DNA of 64,000 bases, taken from positions 1 through 64,000 of the forward strand of contig CAMYMV010000018.1 in assembly GCA_947259585.1 (NCBI GenBank), written 5' to 3'. Position 1 is the stretch's first letter, and each line of letters starts with the position of its first letter. Positions 1 through 8,095 of the stretch are shown in pieces. The position numbers and the translations under genes were made by a program. The stretch is from an uncultured Gemmatimonadales bacterium (lineage in GTDB: Bacteria > Gemmatimonadota > Gemmatimonadetes > Palauibacterales > Palauibacteraceae). The notes beneath the pieces are model-generated. The model made no database searches. It was not told the origin of the DNA and saw only the letters and a list, made by a program, of their open reading frames with translations.

Positions 1-432
1 CGCCGACGCCTGGGGCGGTGTGTAACTGAAGAGACCGTCCTGCTGGTCCATCCAGCGCTCGAGAATCGGAAAGCCGTTGCGGATGTACTCCCTGGTCCGC
101 CGGATGAGCCGGGGCCGCACCTCGGGCGAAAGGGCGTGGGCGGCCAGGAGGTTGCTCATAATGCTGGCGGCGATCGTGGTGTACTCATGGCGGCGCCACA
201 AGTCTTCGATCGTGGCCGGTGGGCCGACGACCCAACCGATGCGGAGTCCTGGTAGGCCGTATGCCTTGCTCGTGCTCCCGACAGCTAGCACCTTGTCGTA
301 GCGCCCGAAGAAGGATGGCGTCTCGTCTTCACGGAGGCGCTCGGCGCCCCGATACACCTCGTCCGCCAGGATCCATGCCCCAACCCGGTCGGCCGCGGCG
401 ACCAACGACCACGCTTCAACGGACCTCGACAC
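1..432 (-). pseudogene. PLP-dependent aminotransferase (class I/II) fragment, 5'-truncated
   Basis: Translating the minus strand gives the middle of a fold-type I aminotransferase. The segment ILADEVYRGAE (the Asp/Tyr cofactor-contact region) is followed by the lysine box STSKAYGLPGLRIGW, whose Lys would form the Schiff base with PLP. The reading frame continues off the window edge, so the C-terminus is not visible. Upstream, similarity to the family stops at about position 405, and the frame meets a TGA at 441-439, so roughly the first 150 residues are missing. The break coincides with the 5' break of the facing peptidase gene, which points to a deletion, a rearrangement or an assembly join. 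The exact substrate cannot be told from this piece. Confidence 0.75.
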
Positions 433-493
433 CCATCTTCATCAGAACCAAGCCTCGCCAGGGGCGGGTACCGCGCCGGACCTGTTCGACCGA

Positions 494-2407
494 TTGTTCG
501 GCGCCGCGACGCTGCTCGCCGCCGGGTCGGCCGAGTCCGAACAGCGGCGCGTCAACGCGCCCGAACCGGGCCAGCCCAAAAAGGCGCTCATCCTCGCCCC
601 GTATGAGTTTCAGGAAGCGCTGCAAGCTGCACCGCTTGCAGCGCGAGCGCGGCTGATTCGGGACTACCGCAAGGAGCCCGGCGAGGTGACCTTCCACGCC
701 GATCTGGTCGACGGGGAACCGAATGCGGCGACCAGCGCTGTCAGATCGCTGGATGGGAGACCGCTGGTCACAGGCCAAGTGCAATTCGAAGATTTCCTGA
801 ACTGGAACGACTACAACCTCGTAATCGTGAACTCTCATGGAAGCGACCGGCCCTGCCTTCGGCTTCCACCCGTGGGAGGCGACAGTCCGCGCCGCATTTT
901 CTCCCGGGCCGCCCTGGCCGGAACTGATAAGTGTCCGCTCATCTGGGCGGGGCGGTCTAAGCAAGAGAGCTACGGCGACTACTTGGGCGTCGAGATCATC
1001 GCGTTCATCGTGAGTGTCGCACAGCCCCATCCTGGCCTGACCAGAAACGAAACGGCGGACTGTACTGCTCGCGAGCGGCAACGGGAACGTGAGCGGGAAG
1101 AGGCCCGCGACGGCTCGGGTGGTCAGAGCCCTCCAGGGCTCCGGACGCCGGGAGGCAAACCCTGCAGGGTCCATGTGGATGAGAACAGAGGCGACTTCCT
1201 GCTGCTCTGGACGGCGTTCTTCGACACCCAGTATCGACAGGGGCTGGACCATACCATCCTCGTGCTCCTGGTGTGCTACTCGGGCGCCAGCAACGCGCTG
1301 TTGGACATCCTGGCCCCTCGCGGCAACAAGGGCGTCGTCGTCATCGCCTTCGACGGCGTCGTTATGAGTAACGACGCCATCTACCTCGGCGAGAAATTGC
1401 TCGAGCGCATCGATGAAGGCGACACGTCACGTAAGTTCGTCGAACACCTGAACGGGCTGGATCGCGAATGGCACATGGTCGGGCGGGCCCTGGGACCAGG
1501 CGACGAGCCCATCCCCGAGGAGCCGGCCGCGATCATCTCCGCGGAGACGAACGCCACGTACGGACGCGACATCGTGCTGCTCGTCGATCCGGTGACCGGC
1601 GAGGAGCTGCTCGACGGCGCCTCGGTGCGCGTCGACGGCGTGCCGGACGACGGCGAGGCCGACCGGCTGTGGCTGTACCCCGAAGTGATCGGCGTCCGCG
1701 ATCCCGAAAGGCCCGGCGACTTCCCGCTGCAGGTCGGCGAGTTGGACACGTCGCTTCCGGGTGAGCGCTACGTTGCGGACCGGCTGGTAGACGAGGGGAC
1801 CTACCGGTACGAGTTGCCTGTGGCCCTCGGCCGCGATCACCAAGAAGGCGAACGCGTCGACCTCGAAGTCCGCGTCGACCTGCCCGGCGGCGGCGAGAGT
1901 CGATGGGTTTACGAGAACATCGCGCTGGTGTCGACGTGCGGGTTCACGGCGCACATTTCGAATGGCCAATTCGCCGGGCGCCATCAGGGCCTTGCCTGGC
2001 GCCTCGGCCCCAGCATCCTGCTCGCGGACAGCAACTCGCCGTGGGAGGCCTTCTTGACCCCGGGGCCGGGCCGGGTGGGCGAGGGCACGTTTGAGAACGC
2101 CGAGTTGAGCGTGCTCGCGGTCCGCATGGAAACGCCGGATGCACCGGGTGGCGTGGGCATCTGGCACACGACCCCGGAAGCGCCAGACACCGACGCGACG
2201 ATGACGATCACGAGCGTCAACGATGACCGCCGCACCGGGTGGGTGGTGGGCTCGGCCAGCGGCCACCTCGGCTGGCGTGCCGACTACGACCGCTACGAGT
2301 ATCTGGATGTCGAGATCGAGTTCCACGCCGTGCCGTTCTCGGTCGGACGAAGCACGCCGTTTCAGCAGTGCCGCGCCTTCTGGGAGCCCGACGGGCAGAC
2401 GCGCTAG
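494..2407 (+). CDS. Probable clan-CD (caspase/gingipain-like) cysteine peptidase, N-terminus incomplete
   Basis: About 637 aa are readable from a TTG. The frame stays open upstream for more than 40 codons with protein-like sequence, so the TTG is only the first convenient start and the true 5' end is probably lost at the junction near 405. Two motifs support a clan-CD fold: a hydrophobic strand ending in VNSHG (His115) and a later strand LVLLVCYSGASN (Cys261), the usual His-Gly and Cys order of caspase, gingipain and CHAT peptidases. Between them lies an Arg/Glu-rich stretch (about 191-205). After residue 310 the chain looks like two beta-rich domains that would suit an extracellular protein. 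No signal peptide is visible, as expected if the start is missing. The substrate is unknown. Confidence 0.55.
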   Translation: MFGAATLLAAGSAESEQRRVNAPEPGQPKKALILAPYEFQEALQAAPLAARARLIRDYRKEPGEVTFHADLVDGEPNAATSAVRSLDGRPLVTGQVQFEDFLNWNDYNLVIVNSHGSDRPCLRLPPVGGDSPRRIFSRAALAGTDKCPLIWAGRSKQESYGDYLGVEIIAFIVSVAQPHPGLTRNETADCTARERQREREREEARDGSGGQSPPGLRTPGGKPCRVHVDENRGDFLLLWTAFFDTQYRQGLDHTILVLLVCYSGASNALLDILAPRGNKGVVVIAFDGVVMSNDAIYLGEKLLERIDEGDTSRKFVEHLNGLDREWHMVGRALGPGDEPIPEEPAAIISAETNATYGRDIVLLVDPVTGEELLDGASVRVDGVPDDGEADRLWLYPEVIGVRDPERPGDFPLQVGELDTSLPGERYVADRLVDEGTYRYELPVALGRDHQEGERVDLEVRVDLPGGGESRWVYENIALVSTCGFTAHISNGQFAGRHQGLAWRLGPSILLADSNSPWEAFLTPGPGRVGEGTFENAELSVLAVRMETPDAPGGVGIWHTTPEAPDTDATMTITSVNDDRRTGWVVGSASGHLGWRADYDRYEYLDVEIEFHAVPFSVGRSTPFQQCRAFWEPDGQTR

Positions 2408-2847
2408 GAGCCGATTCCGTTTCGGTGTAGTGTGTGACCGCTCGCTGGGGCGTTGGTGCGCGGATGCCAACAGGCCCACGTGCTTCCATCTGCCGAGCCC
2501 GGCAAGTCGACGTTTCAGATCAGAGTATCGCTTCGCCAGCTCGGGATGAGCCTGCATGAAGTCGCGAAGGGCGATATGGCGCTCAATCTTTGCCGAACCG
2601 GCCGCGCTGATCGAGTCCTCGTGGAGCAGTGGCGGAGGAGCACAACGCGCTCAGGCCGCGCTCGGCTACCGGCCACCCGCTCCCGAGGCCGTTCGGGCGT
2701 CGTCCGCAGGGCCGCCTGCAAGACCAGCTAAGCGAGCTACCACCAGATACTCATCGAGTAGCCGCAGACACAACTGCCCTCTATCACCTCTACCCGCCCT
2801 GTCGATTCCTTCAGTACAGGGGGAGTCGTAATGACTCGCGTTCTGAG
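2408..2847. other. Non-coding gap with gene debris and an end hairpin
   Basis: Apart from the GrpB remnant I see no gene here. At 2830-2852 an 8-bp perfect inverted repeat (AATGACTC / GAGTCATT, 7-nt loop) straddles the stop codon of the minus-strand gene that ends at 2848. It could act as a weak terminator or 3' stabiliser, although no T-run follows it. Confidence 0.35.
2501..2626 (-). pseudogene. Remnant of a GrpB-family (UPF0157) nucleotidyltransferase-like gene
   Basis: One minus-strand frame gives a 40-residue stretch typical of the GrpB C-terminal half, including RHIALRDFMQAHPE and YSDLKRRLA. Family members carry RHLAFRDYLRAHPE and YxxLKRRLA at this point. Neither the N-terminal catalytic part nor the last 20 or so residues is present; sequence on both sides is unrelated. 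This is the only recognisable content of the gap between 2408 and 2847. Confidence 0.5.
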
Positions 2848-5667
2848 TCATTGGTTGACGCCACAAGACATGTTGATGTCGAACTCCGCCGTGAGGCTGG
2901 TCGTTGTGCCGTCCGCATTTTCAAGTCTCGCAGCCTGCACGGTGCCTGTCATCCTCTGCTCGTTCGGGCGTGCTACGTGCGTTGACAGCACCAGCATGCC
3001 CGAACCTCTAAACCGATTCGGACCCCGCACATTAACATTTGGCGGAAGGTTGGCCGGAACCGTTGTTCCGTGGTCCCAACGGATTTCCTGAATCTCGAAA
3101 GTGCCGGTTTCGCCTGTTCCTATCACGTCAGCCGTATCAAAGGCAAAATTCATCCAGTCCGGATCCTGTGGCAGGCCGCTGTAGAACCCAATCGATGCAC
3201 GATATACCCCGTCACAGCCACCACTAATCGTGATTCCTGGGCTTCTCACAGCGATTGTTGTGTCGACGTCTCCCGTTGTTTCAATCAGCAAGGAGTTGAC
3301 GAAGCCAAAAATTCGATGACCCTCTGCGTCCTCACCTGGGTCGGGTCCCTCCTGCGACGTTTGCTCTTCAGATGTCGGCGCTTCATTTGAAGGCGGGTCA
3401 ACTGTTGGATCCGGTGGTGGAGGAGGAGGCGGAGGAGGCGGCGGCGGCGGAGGAGGAGCGGGTGGTCCGGTTGTATCTGAAGGAACTGACGAAGAAGGAG
3501 TCTGAGACGCCGGATCTAGTGGTGGGTCAGGCGAATCGCTGGCAATGCAATCACCGATCGAGACGCCCGCATGCTCGGTCAAGAACGCATCTTCTTCTCG
3601 GCTGCCGCCACCTCCCAGATGCGGAAACACGAGAAATTCGGCCTGCACGAATGCGTTCTGTAGTCCGACAGGACATTCTACGGGCTCGCTGTCAACAAGG
3701 ACGTTGAGCGTGATTTCTTTCCCGGCTACCGTTCTGGTTCGCCTCTCAACTCCTCCTCCACGGCTGCAAGCAGGTCGAGTCTGGAGTCGGCCATCAATTA
3801 CTGCGCCCGGACCTTTCATGTCGTGATCGGGCACATGTCCCTCGATCCAGATATGGCCTACGATGAACTCAGGCGTCGCACTTTCGATGGTGAGGATTCC
3901 GCTTTGTCCGCGGTACCCGGGCATCCGGATTCCGTGGTTGCGTCCAGGCCCCAGTGCGAACAGGGCTGCCGCTGAGCCGATAAAGTCCTCCGCGTTGGCT
4001 GGGTGGCCGTCGCGCTCTATTAGGTAGGGACCGGGGACAAGGGGACCTCGAAGGTCTAACCGGAAAATCAATGAGTTCCCCGTTGCCATATTTACAGCGT
4101 GTACTTGAAACATGCATACGTCATGGAGTCCCATGTCGGCATGCACAGGTAAACCGCCGGGGATGAGCATGGCGTGTTTGATCGAGTCGAGCTCGAACGG
4201 CAGGGGTGCGGCGATCTCATCCATTGATGGTCCGCCTCCTTCGTTAGTACCCATCAGGGCGTACTCTTCGTATAGCCTAGTCGTCAATGTGTACACGTTC
4301 CGGCCTGATTCAGCAGCGCTCGGGGCCACATTCGCCACGCGCACGAAGAACGTACCTGGACCGACGATCTCTGTCCGAAAGTAATTTCTTCGTGCACTGG
4401 AGATTCGGTCGAAGCGCTCGCCATCTACCACGAGATGTATATCAAGGTCCTCTGGAGTTATTTCGATCGTCAGATAGAGGGTTTTGTCCGCAGGTGCATC
4501 AATTATGACCCTATATGCGTTAGCTGCAACCTCATCTATCTCCTCTGATTCTAGTTGTTGCTCTACGAGTTCGTTTTCGCGGTATTGAAGTTCAATGGGT
4601 GTTACCTCGTCGAAGTATTCCTTTCTGGTAGCTATGTCAGCAATGAATTGAGGGTAGAAATATGCGAGGCCCTCGGCATGCCACCGCCGTAGCGCTTGAT
4701 CTAAGCCTGAAAGGCCAGTGTCAGGCCCGAGATCCTTTTGCAATACCTCGTGGAGATAGTCGATAGGTTTACTGGGGCTAATCTGCCGTCCAAGGAAAAG
4801 CCAAAAATCACTAGTTTTATAGGCTGCAAGCTCACTCAGTGGGTCTGGTGCGTGAAGCGAGTAGTCGTATTCACGTGGGGCTCTAACGGCAAACGCAGCA
4901 CGTGCCTCTGCCGTCAGTTCAGATTCTGGTATTCCCTCAATCTCAGACGCTAGACCCCCAGGATCTTGCCCCTCGGCGAATAGGCCAGTGGCAGACTGTC
5001 TCATCCATTCCATTTCTACAAACCTCGCCATCCCTTCAATTATCCAATGGTGCGACTCGGCAAACAAAACTCTTTCAGGTACATAGCTCCGCTGGATGCC
5101 ATGAAATAGCTCGTGTGCCGGTACGTATGTACCACCTGTGCTTACTAGAAGATTATATACCAGATCTTGAATCCTGCCCTCCCCAGTCGCAGCTACACCC
5201 TCAAGCGGATTTGACGTTGCAAAGAGACAATGCGCCTCGACAAAAAGCGTCCATCCTGGCGTGTATTTACCGCATTTACCTCTCTGCAACGCTGTCGGGT
5301 CATTTTGCAGTCTAAGGTTGTACACGAGCTCTCCGCCCCAAGCCTCATCTTCTGGAACAAATTCAACGGATGGTCTCCGGAAACCCAGATCTCTGAACCA
5401 GACACTACTCTGCTCCAGTTGATGTTCTAGTTCGAGAATCAGAAAATCCCTGTCGTCGCCGTAGCGACCGCATGCTGCCCCAACGTCGTGTTCATCTTCA
5501 GGGTCGTCGAACCAATCGACGATGCTATCCTCACACCCAACGGACCATCTGATAGTACGCCATGCATAGGGGTCTTCTGCATCTACCGCCGAAGGAACTT
5601 GTGCCCATAGTGGACTGGAAAATGCAAGCAGGATGCCGACACAGACAGATGCGATACGGTTGAACAT
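2848..5667 (-). CDS. Secreted HExxH metallopeptidase-like protein with poly-proline linker
   Basis: 939 aa with a clear Sec signal peptide (cleavage likely after WAQ, residue 23). Residues 184-192 read AHELFHGIQ, followed by WIIEGMARF with Glu211. HExxH plus a downstream Glu in an EGxA context is the zinc-ligand layout of gluzincin-type peptidases, so a secreted metallopeptidase is likely. Around 390-470 lies a beta-rich stretch resembling pre-peptidase C-terminal domains. A run of about 15 prolines near residue 740 links to a C-terminal domain of about 170 aa. Composition is visibly AT-richer than the neighbours and codon use is relaxed, suggesting recent acquisition. It sits directly behind a kinase gene that is cut off, so insertion here may have truncated that gene. 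The family assignment beyond the zinc motif is uncertain. Confidence 0.6.
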   Translation of the reverse strand: MFNRIASVCVGILLAFSSPLWAQVPSAVDAEDPYAWRTIRWSVGCEDSIVDWFDDPEDEHDVGAACGRYGDDRDFLILELEHQLEQSSVWFRDLGFRRPSVEFVPEDEAWGGELVYNLRLQNDPTALQRGKCGKYTPGWTLFVEAHCLFATSNPLEGVAATGEGRIQDLVYNLLVSTGGTYVPAHELFHGIQRSYVPERVLFAESHHWIIEGMARFVEMEWMRQSATGLFAEGQDPGGLASEIEGIPESELTAEARAAFAVRAPREYDYSLHAPDPLSELAAYKTSDFWLFLGRQISPSKPIDYLHEVLQKDLGPDTGLSGLDQALRRWHAEGLAYFYPQFIADIATRKEYFDEVTPIELQYRENELVEQQLESEEIDEVAANAYRVIIDAPADKTLYLTIEITPEDLDIHLVVDGERFDRISSARRNYFRTEIVGPGTFFVRVANVAPSAAESGRNVYTLTTRLYEEYALMGTNEGGGPSMDEIAAPLPFELDSIKHAMLIPGGLPVHADMGLHDVCMFQVHAVNMATGNSLIFRLDLRGPLVPGPYLIERDGHPANAEDFIGSAAALFALGPGRNHGIRMPGYRGQSGILTIESATPEFIVGHIWIEGHVPDHDMKGPGAVIDGRLQTRPACSRGGGVERRTRTVAGKEITLNVLVDSEPVECPVGLQNAFVQAEFLVFPHLGGGGSREEDAFLTEHAGVSIGDCIASDSPDPPLDPASQTPSSSVPSDTTGPPAPPPPPPPPPPPPPPPDPTVDPPSNEAPTSEEQTSQEGPDPGEDAEGHRIFGFVNSLLIETTGDVDTTIAVRSPGITISGGCDGVYRASIGFYSGLPQDPDWMNFAFDTADVIGTGETGTFEIQEIRWDHGTTVPANLPPNVNVRGPNRFRGSGMLVLSTHVARPNEQRMTGTVQAARLENADGTTTSLTAEFDINMSCGVNQ

Positions 5668-5688
5668 GACTCTGTTCCTCTCTGGGGT

Positions 5689-6309
5689 TTATATAAGAAT
5701 AGTGACCAGCGCGTAGATGTCACTCTGGCCCGTGACCTCTCCGCCGTACTGTTCGGGCGGCATGTAGGCCGGCGTGCCGAGCAGCGCACCGCTCTGGGTC
5801 AGGTCGGTGGTTGGATCGTCCCCTAGCGCCTTGGCGATCCCGAAGTCTGCTACGACGGCGCGGTCGCTCGTGAGCAGGATGTTCTCGGGCTTGATGTCGC
5901 GGTGTATGACGTCATGCTCGTGGGCATAGTCGAGTGCTGACGCCACATCCCGACCGATTTGTATGACCTCACCCGGTGGCAGCGCGCCGTCACGCTTGAT
6001 CCGCGCGCCGAGCGATTCTCCCTCCACGTGCGGCATGACGTAGTAGAGCGTGTCGCTAGCCATGCCCGAGCCGATGAGCGGAAGAATGTGGGGATGCTGC
6101 AGGTGCGCGGTGACCTGGATCTTACGCTCGAACCGCGTCCGTACCTCAGGAGTCGGGAGGTGCGTGCGGATCGTCTTGATCGCGACCCGGCGACCATGCT
6201 TGAGGTCCTGGGCAAGATAGACGGTGCCCATCCCGCCCTCGCCGAGCGCTTCGAGGAGCTCGTACCTGTCCGCTAGAGCATCGTGAAGGGTTTCGTAGGG
6301 GTCGGCCAT
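5689..6309 (-). pseudogene. Hanks-type Ser/Thr protein kinase, truncated in the C-lobe
   Basis: The ATG at 6309 follows a GGGAGGG ribosome site. The 206 residues contain the glycine loop (LGEGGMGTV, 23-31), the VAIK lysine (45), the catalytic loop HRDIKPEN (Asp138), DFG (Asp155), and the activation/P+1 region GTPAYMPPEQ. The chain then stops at SDIYALVTILI, where intact kinases continue for some 70 residues plus a transmembrane and sensor part. The alpha-C glutamate expected in an F-x-R-E-I context is replaced by Lys63 (FERKI). With both defects it is unlikely to be an active kinase. The stop lies 21 bp from the start of the AT-richer secreted-protein gene, consistent with truncation by insertion. 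Confidence 0.75.
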
Positions 6310-6391
6310 GTGTCCAGACCCTCCCGCCGTGGTGTCAACAGACCGTGGGAAGAGTCTGGATCTGCACGGAAGCGGGTGCAAGTGTACGGCA

Positions 6392-6432
6392 CGGTATGCG
6401 GAGGAAGAACGAGATCAGGAGCGTGGAGAGAA
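6392..6432 (-). repeat. Copy of the intergenic repeat family seen in the tRNA-Lys island
   Basis: Read on the minus strand, the segment contains CTCCACGCTCCTGATCTCGT followed by TCTTCCTCCGCATAC. This is the same core (CTCCACGCTCCTGATCTCGT, then CCTCCGACCATACGCC) that recurs at least seven times between 44.3 and 53.4 kb. Its presence here shows the family is not confined to the island. Confidence 0.6.
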
Positions 6433-6512
6433 TGCCGTGGCGCTCCCTGCGAACCGCTCACCGGGTGGTGGTTGTGCTCGGCAGCTAGCGCGCAGGCGCG
6501 CGCCCCTAGATG

Positions 6513-6540
6513 CCCAGCCGCCCGCGCGTGGGCGGCTGGG
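6513..6540 (-). terminator. Hairpin terminator after the OmpA-like gene
   Basis: An 11-bp perfect GC stem (CCCAGCCGCCC / GGGCGGCTGGG) with a 6-nt loop lies 16 bp past the stop of the minus-strand OmpA-like gene. There is no clear T-run, so it is probably a weak or factor-assisted terminator. Confidence 0.55.
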
Positions 6541-6555
6541 GCTCGCTGTCGGCGC

Positions 6556-7884
6556 TCAGATCTTGACCAGCTCCACTCGTCGGTTTTGTTGCCTGCCCTC
6601 GGGGGTGTCGTTCGTGTCGACGGGCTGGGTCTGACCGAGGCCCATCGTTCGGAGCCGCTCAGGTTCGATTCCTAAGTTGTCGACCAGGTAGCCCTTCACG
6701 GCGGCAGCCCGGTCGGCCGATAGCTGCATGTTGAAGTCGAACTCGCCCTCGTTGTCCGTGTGGCCTTCAATCATGAGCCTCAGGTCGGAATGCTCCCCGA
6801 GCATGGAGCCTATCGTCTCCAGCACCTCCGCCGATTCGGGGCGAATCGTGGCCTTACCGGTGTCGAAGAGGATGTTCCGAACGGCGACGCGACCCTCTGC
6901 CTCCAGCTCGTCGTAAAGGTCACGACCGCCCGCGGCAACGCGGATCGGGCCGACGAACATCGGGTTCTCGGCGTCGGCAAAATACGTGTTCTCGAAGTAG
7001 AGTGAGCCGGAGCGGCGGATATCGGCGTTCGGCACGTTGGCCACCCGCTGCTCGCCGACGAAGACCTTCACGTGGGCCCCGTCCGCCATGATTCGAAACG
7101 GCACGAGGCCTTCCCTCACGGCAAGCGCCGCGATGGTCGACTCCACGCCTGCCCCCTGCCCAACGACGGTCAATCCGGCCCCCTGATTGGACGCGACCTT
7201 GAAGATGTTGCCTTCCAGAGTTGACCAGTTCCCGCCTGCGGCCGTCGGGGGCGACGTCGCTACCATCATCTGCTGGTTGCCATGGGGGAAGTAGACGTCG
7301 AACTCGATCGTGAACTGCTCGGGGAGCGTCTCGGGAAGCTCGACCTGAAACGCGGCGTGGCGTGGTCCCGTGTTCTGGAGCAGCCGGCGGCCCTGCCATT
7401 CGACGATCTCCCAGGTCCCGCGCACGAACGTCAAGTGGCGGGGGAAGTCGCCCAAGTTGTCGTCCGTGTAATCATCGTAGAAGATCACCCGCTCGCCCGG
7501 CTCGAAGTCGTAGGTCGTCGAGGCGGTCGGAGCGGGCGGCGGGCCAGCGGCGGCGTCGCCCGGCGGCACACCCGCCTGCGAGGCGGCCTTGTTCCGGTCG
7601 GTGATCGGGTTCCCATCGTCGTCGGTGATGACATCGCCGTTCTGGTCGGTGTAGATGACCGGCTTGTCGTCCTTCTCGGCTTGTTCAGCACACGCCGGGT
7701 CGTTCACAGCGCAGCGAATCGCCTCGCGCAGCAGCCGTTCCGTCTGGTTGGCGGCCTCGTCCTCGACGGCGTTCTGAGCGGCGTCCTTCACCTTCTTGAG
7801 TAGCTGCGCATCCGCCTGGCTCGGCGTGGCGAAGACGGCGAGGATGGCGAGACAGAGGAAGGTGAGCAGTGTGGGTCGACGCAT
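6556..7884 (-). CDS. OmpA-family outer-membrane/periplasmic protein
   Basis: 442 aa. A Sec signal peptide ends near residue 27 (SQADA-QLL). Residues 28-110 are charged, and residues 80-92 look like a short acidic calcium-type turn. A middle region of about 180 aa is shared with the divergent neighbour at 8096. The C-terminal 115 aa are an OmpA peptidoglycan-binding domain, with ILFDTGKATIRPES, IEGHTDNEG, a LSADRAAAV helix and QQNRRVEL, all of which contact diaminopimelate in the family. It probably anchors the outer envelope to peptidoglycan. It is transcribed away from its paralogue and followed by the hairpin at 6513-6540. Confidence 0.85.
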   Translation of the reverse strand: MRRPTLLTFLCLAILAVFATPSQADAQLLKKVKDAAQNAVEDEAANQTERLLREAIRCAVNDPACAEQAEKDDKPVIYTDQNGDVITDDDGNPITDRNKAASQAGVPPGDAAAGPPPAPTASTTYDFEPGERVIFYDDYTDDNLGDFPRHLTFVRGTWEIVEWQGRRLLQNTGPRHAAFQVELPETLPEQFTIEFDVYFPHGNQQMMVATSPPTAAGGNWSTLEGNIFKVASNQGAGLTVVGQGAGVESTIAALAVREGLVPFRIMADGAHVKVFVGEQRVANVPNADIRRSGSLYFENTYFADAENPMFVGPIRVAAGGRDLYDELEAEGRVAVRNILFDTGKATIRPESAEVLETIGSMLGEHSDLRLMIEGHTDNEGEFDFNMQLSADRAAAVKGYLVDNLGIEPERLRTMGLGQTQPVDTNDTPEGRQQNRRVELVKI

Positions 7885-8095
7885 TAGAGGCCTCCTTCGT
7901 TCCGATCACAAAAGCCCGAGCGGCTCAAGGTTGTCGTGGCGAGGTAGTGCAGTCAACAACGACGAACGGGGCCCCAGCCGTCTGGCGTGCAAGCGAGCGC
8001 CGGTCTATCGTGGTTCGCTACCTACTTGAAACGGGCCGTACGACACTGCTTTGACGATCGGTCCAACCGGCTTGGAGCACTTCCTGGAGGTTCCT

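Noticed and set aside
416..2557. Long open frames on the minus strand opposite the peptidase gene
   Set aside because: They are antisense to a frame with recognisable catalytic strands and have the Arg/Ala/Val-rich composition typical of reverse-strand shadows in high-GC DNA. Only a 40-residue GrpB-like stretch near 2501-2626 was kept.
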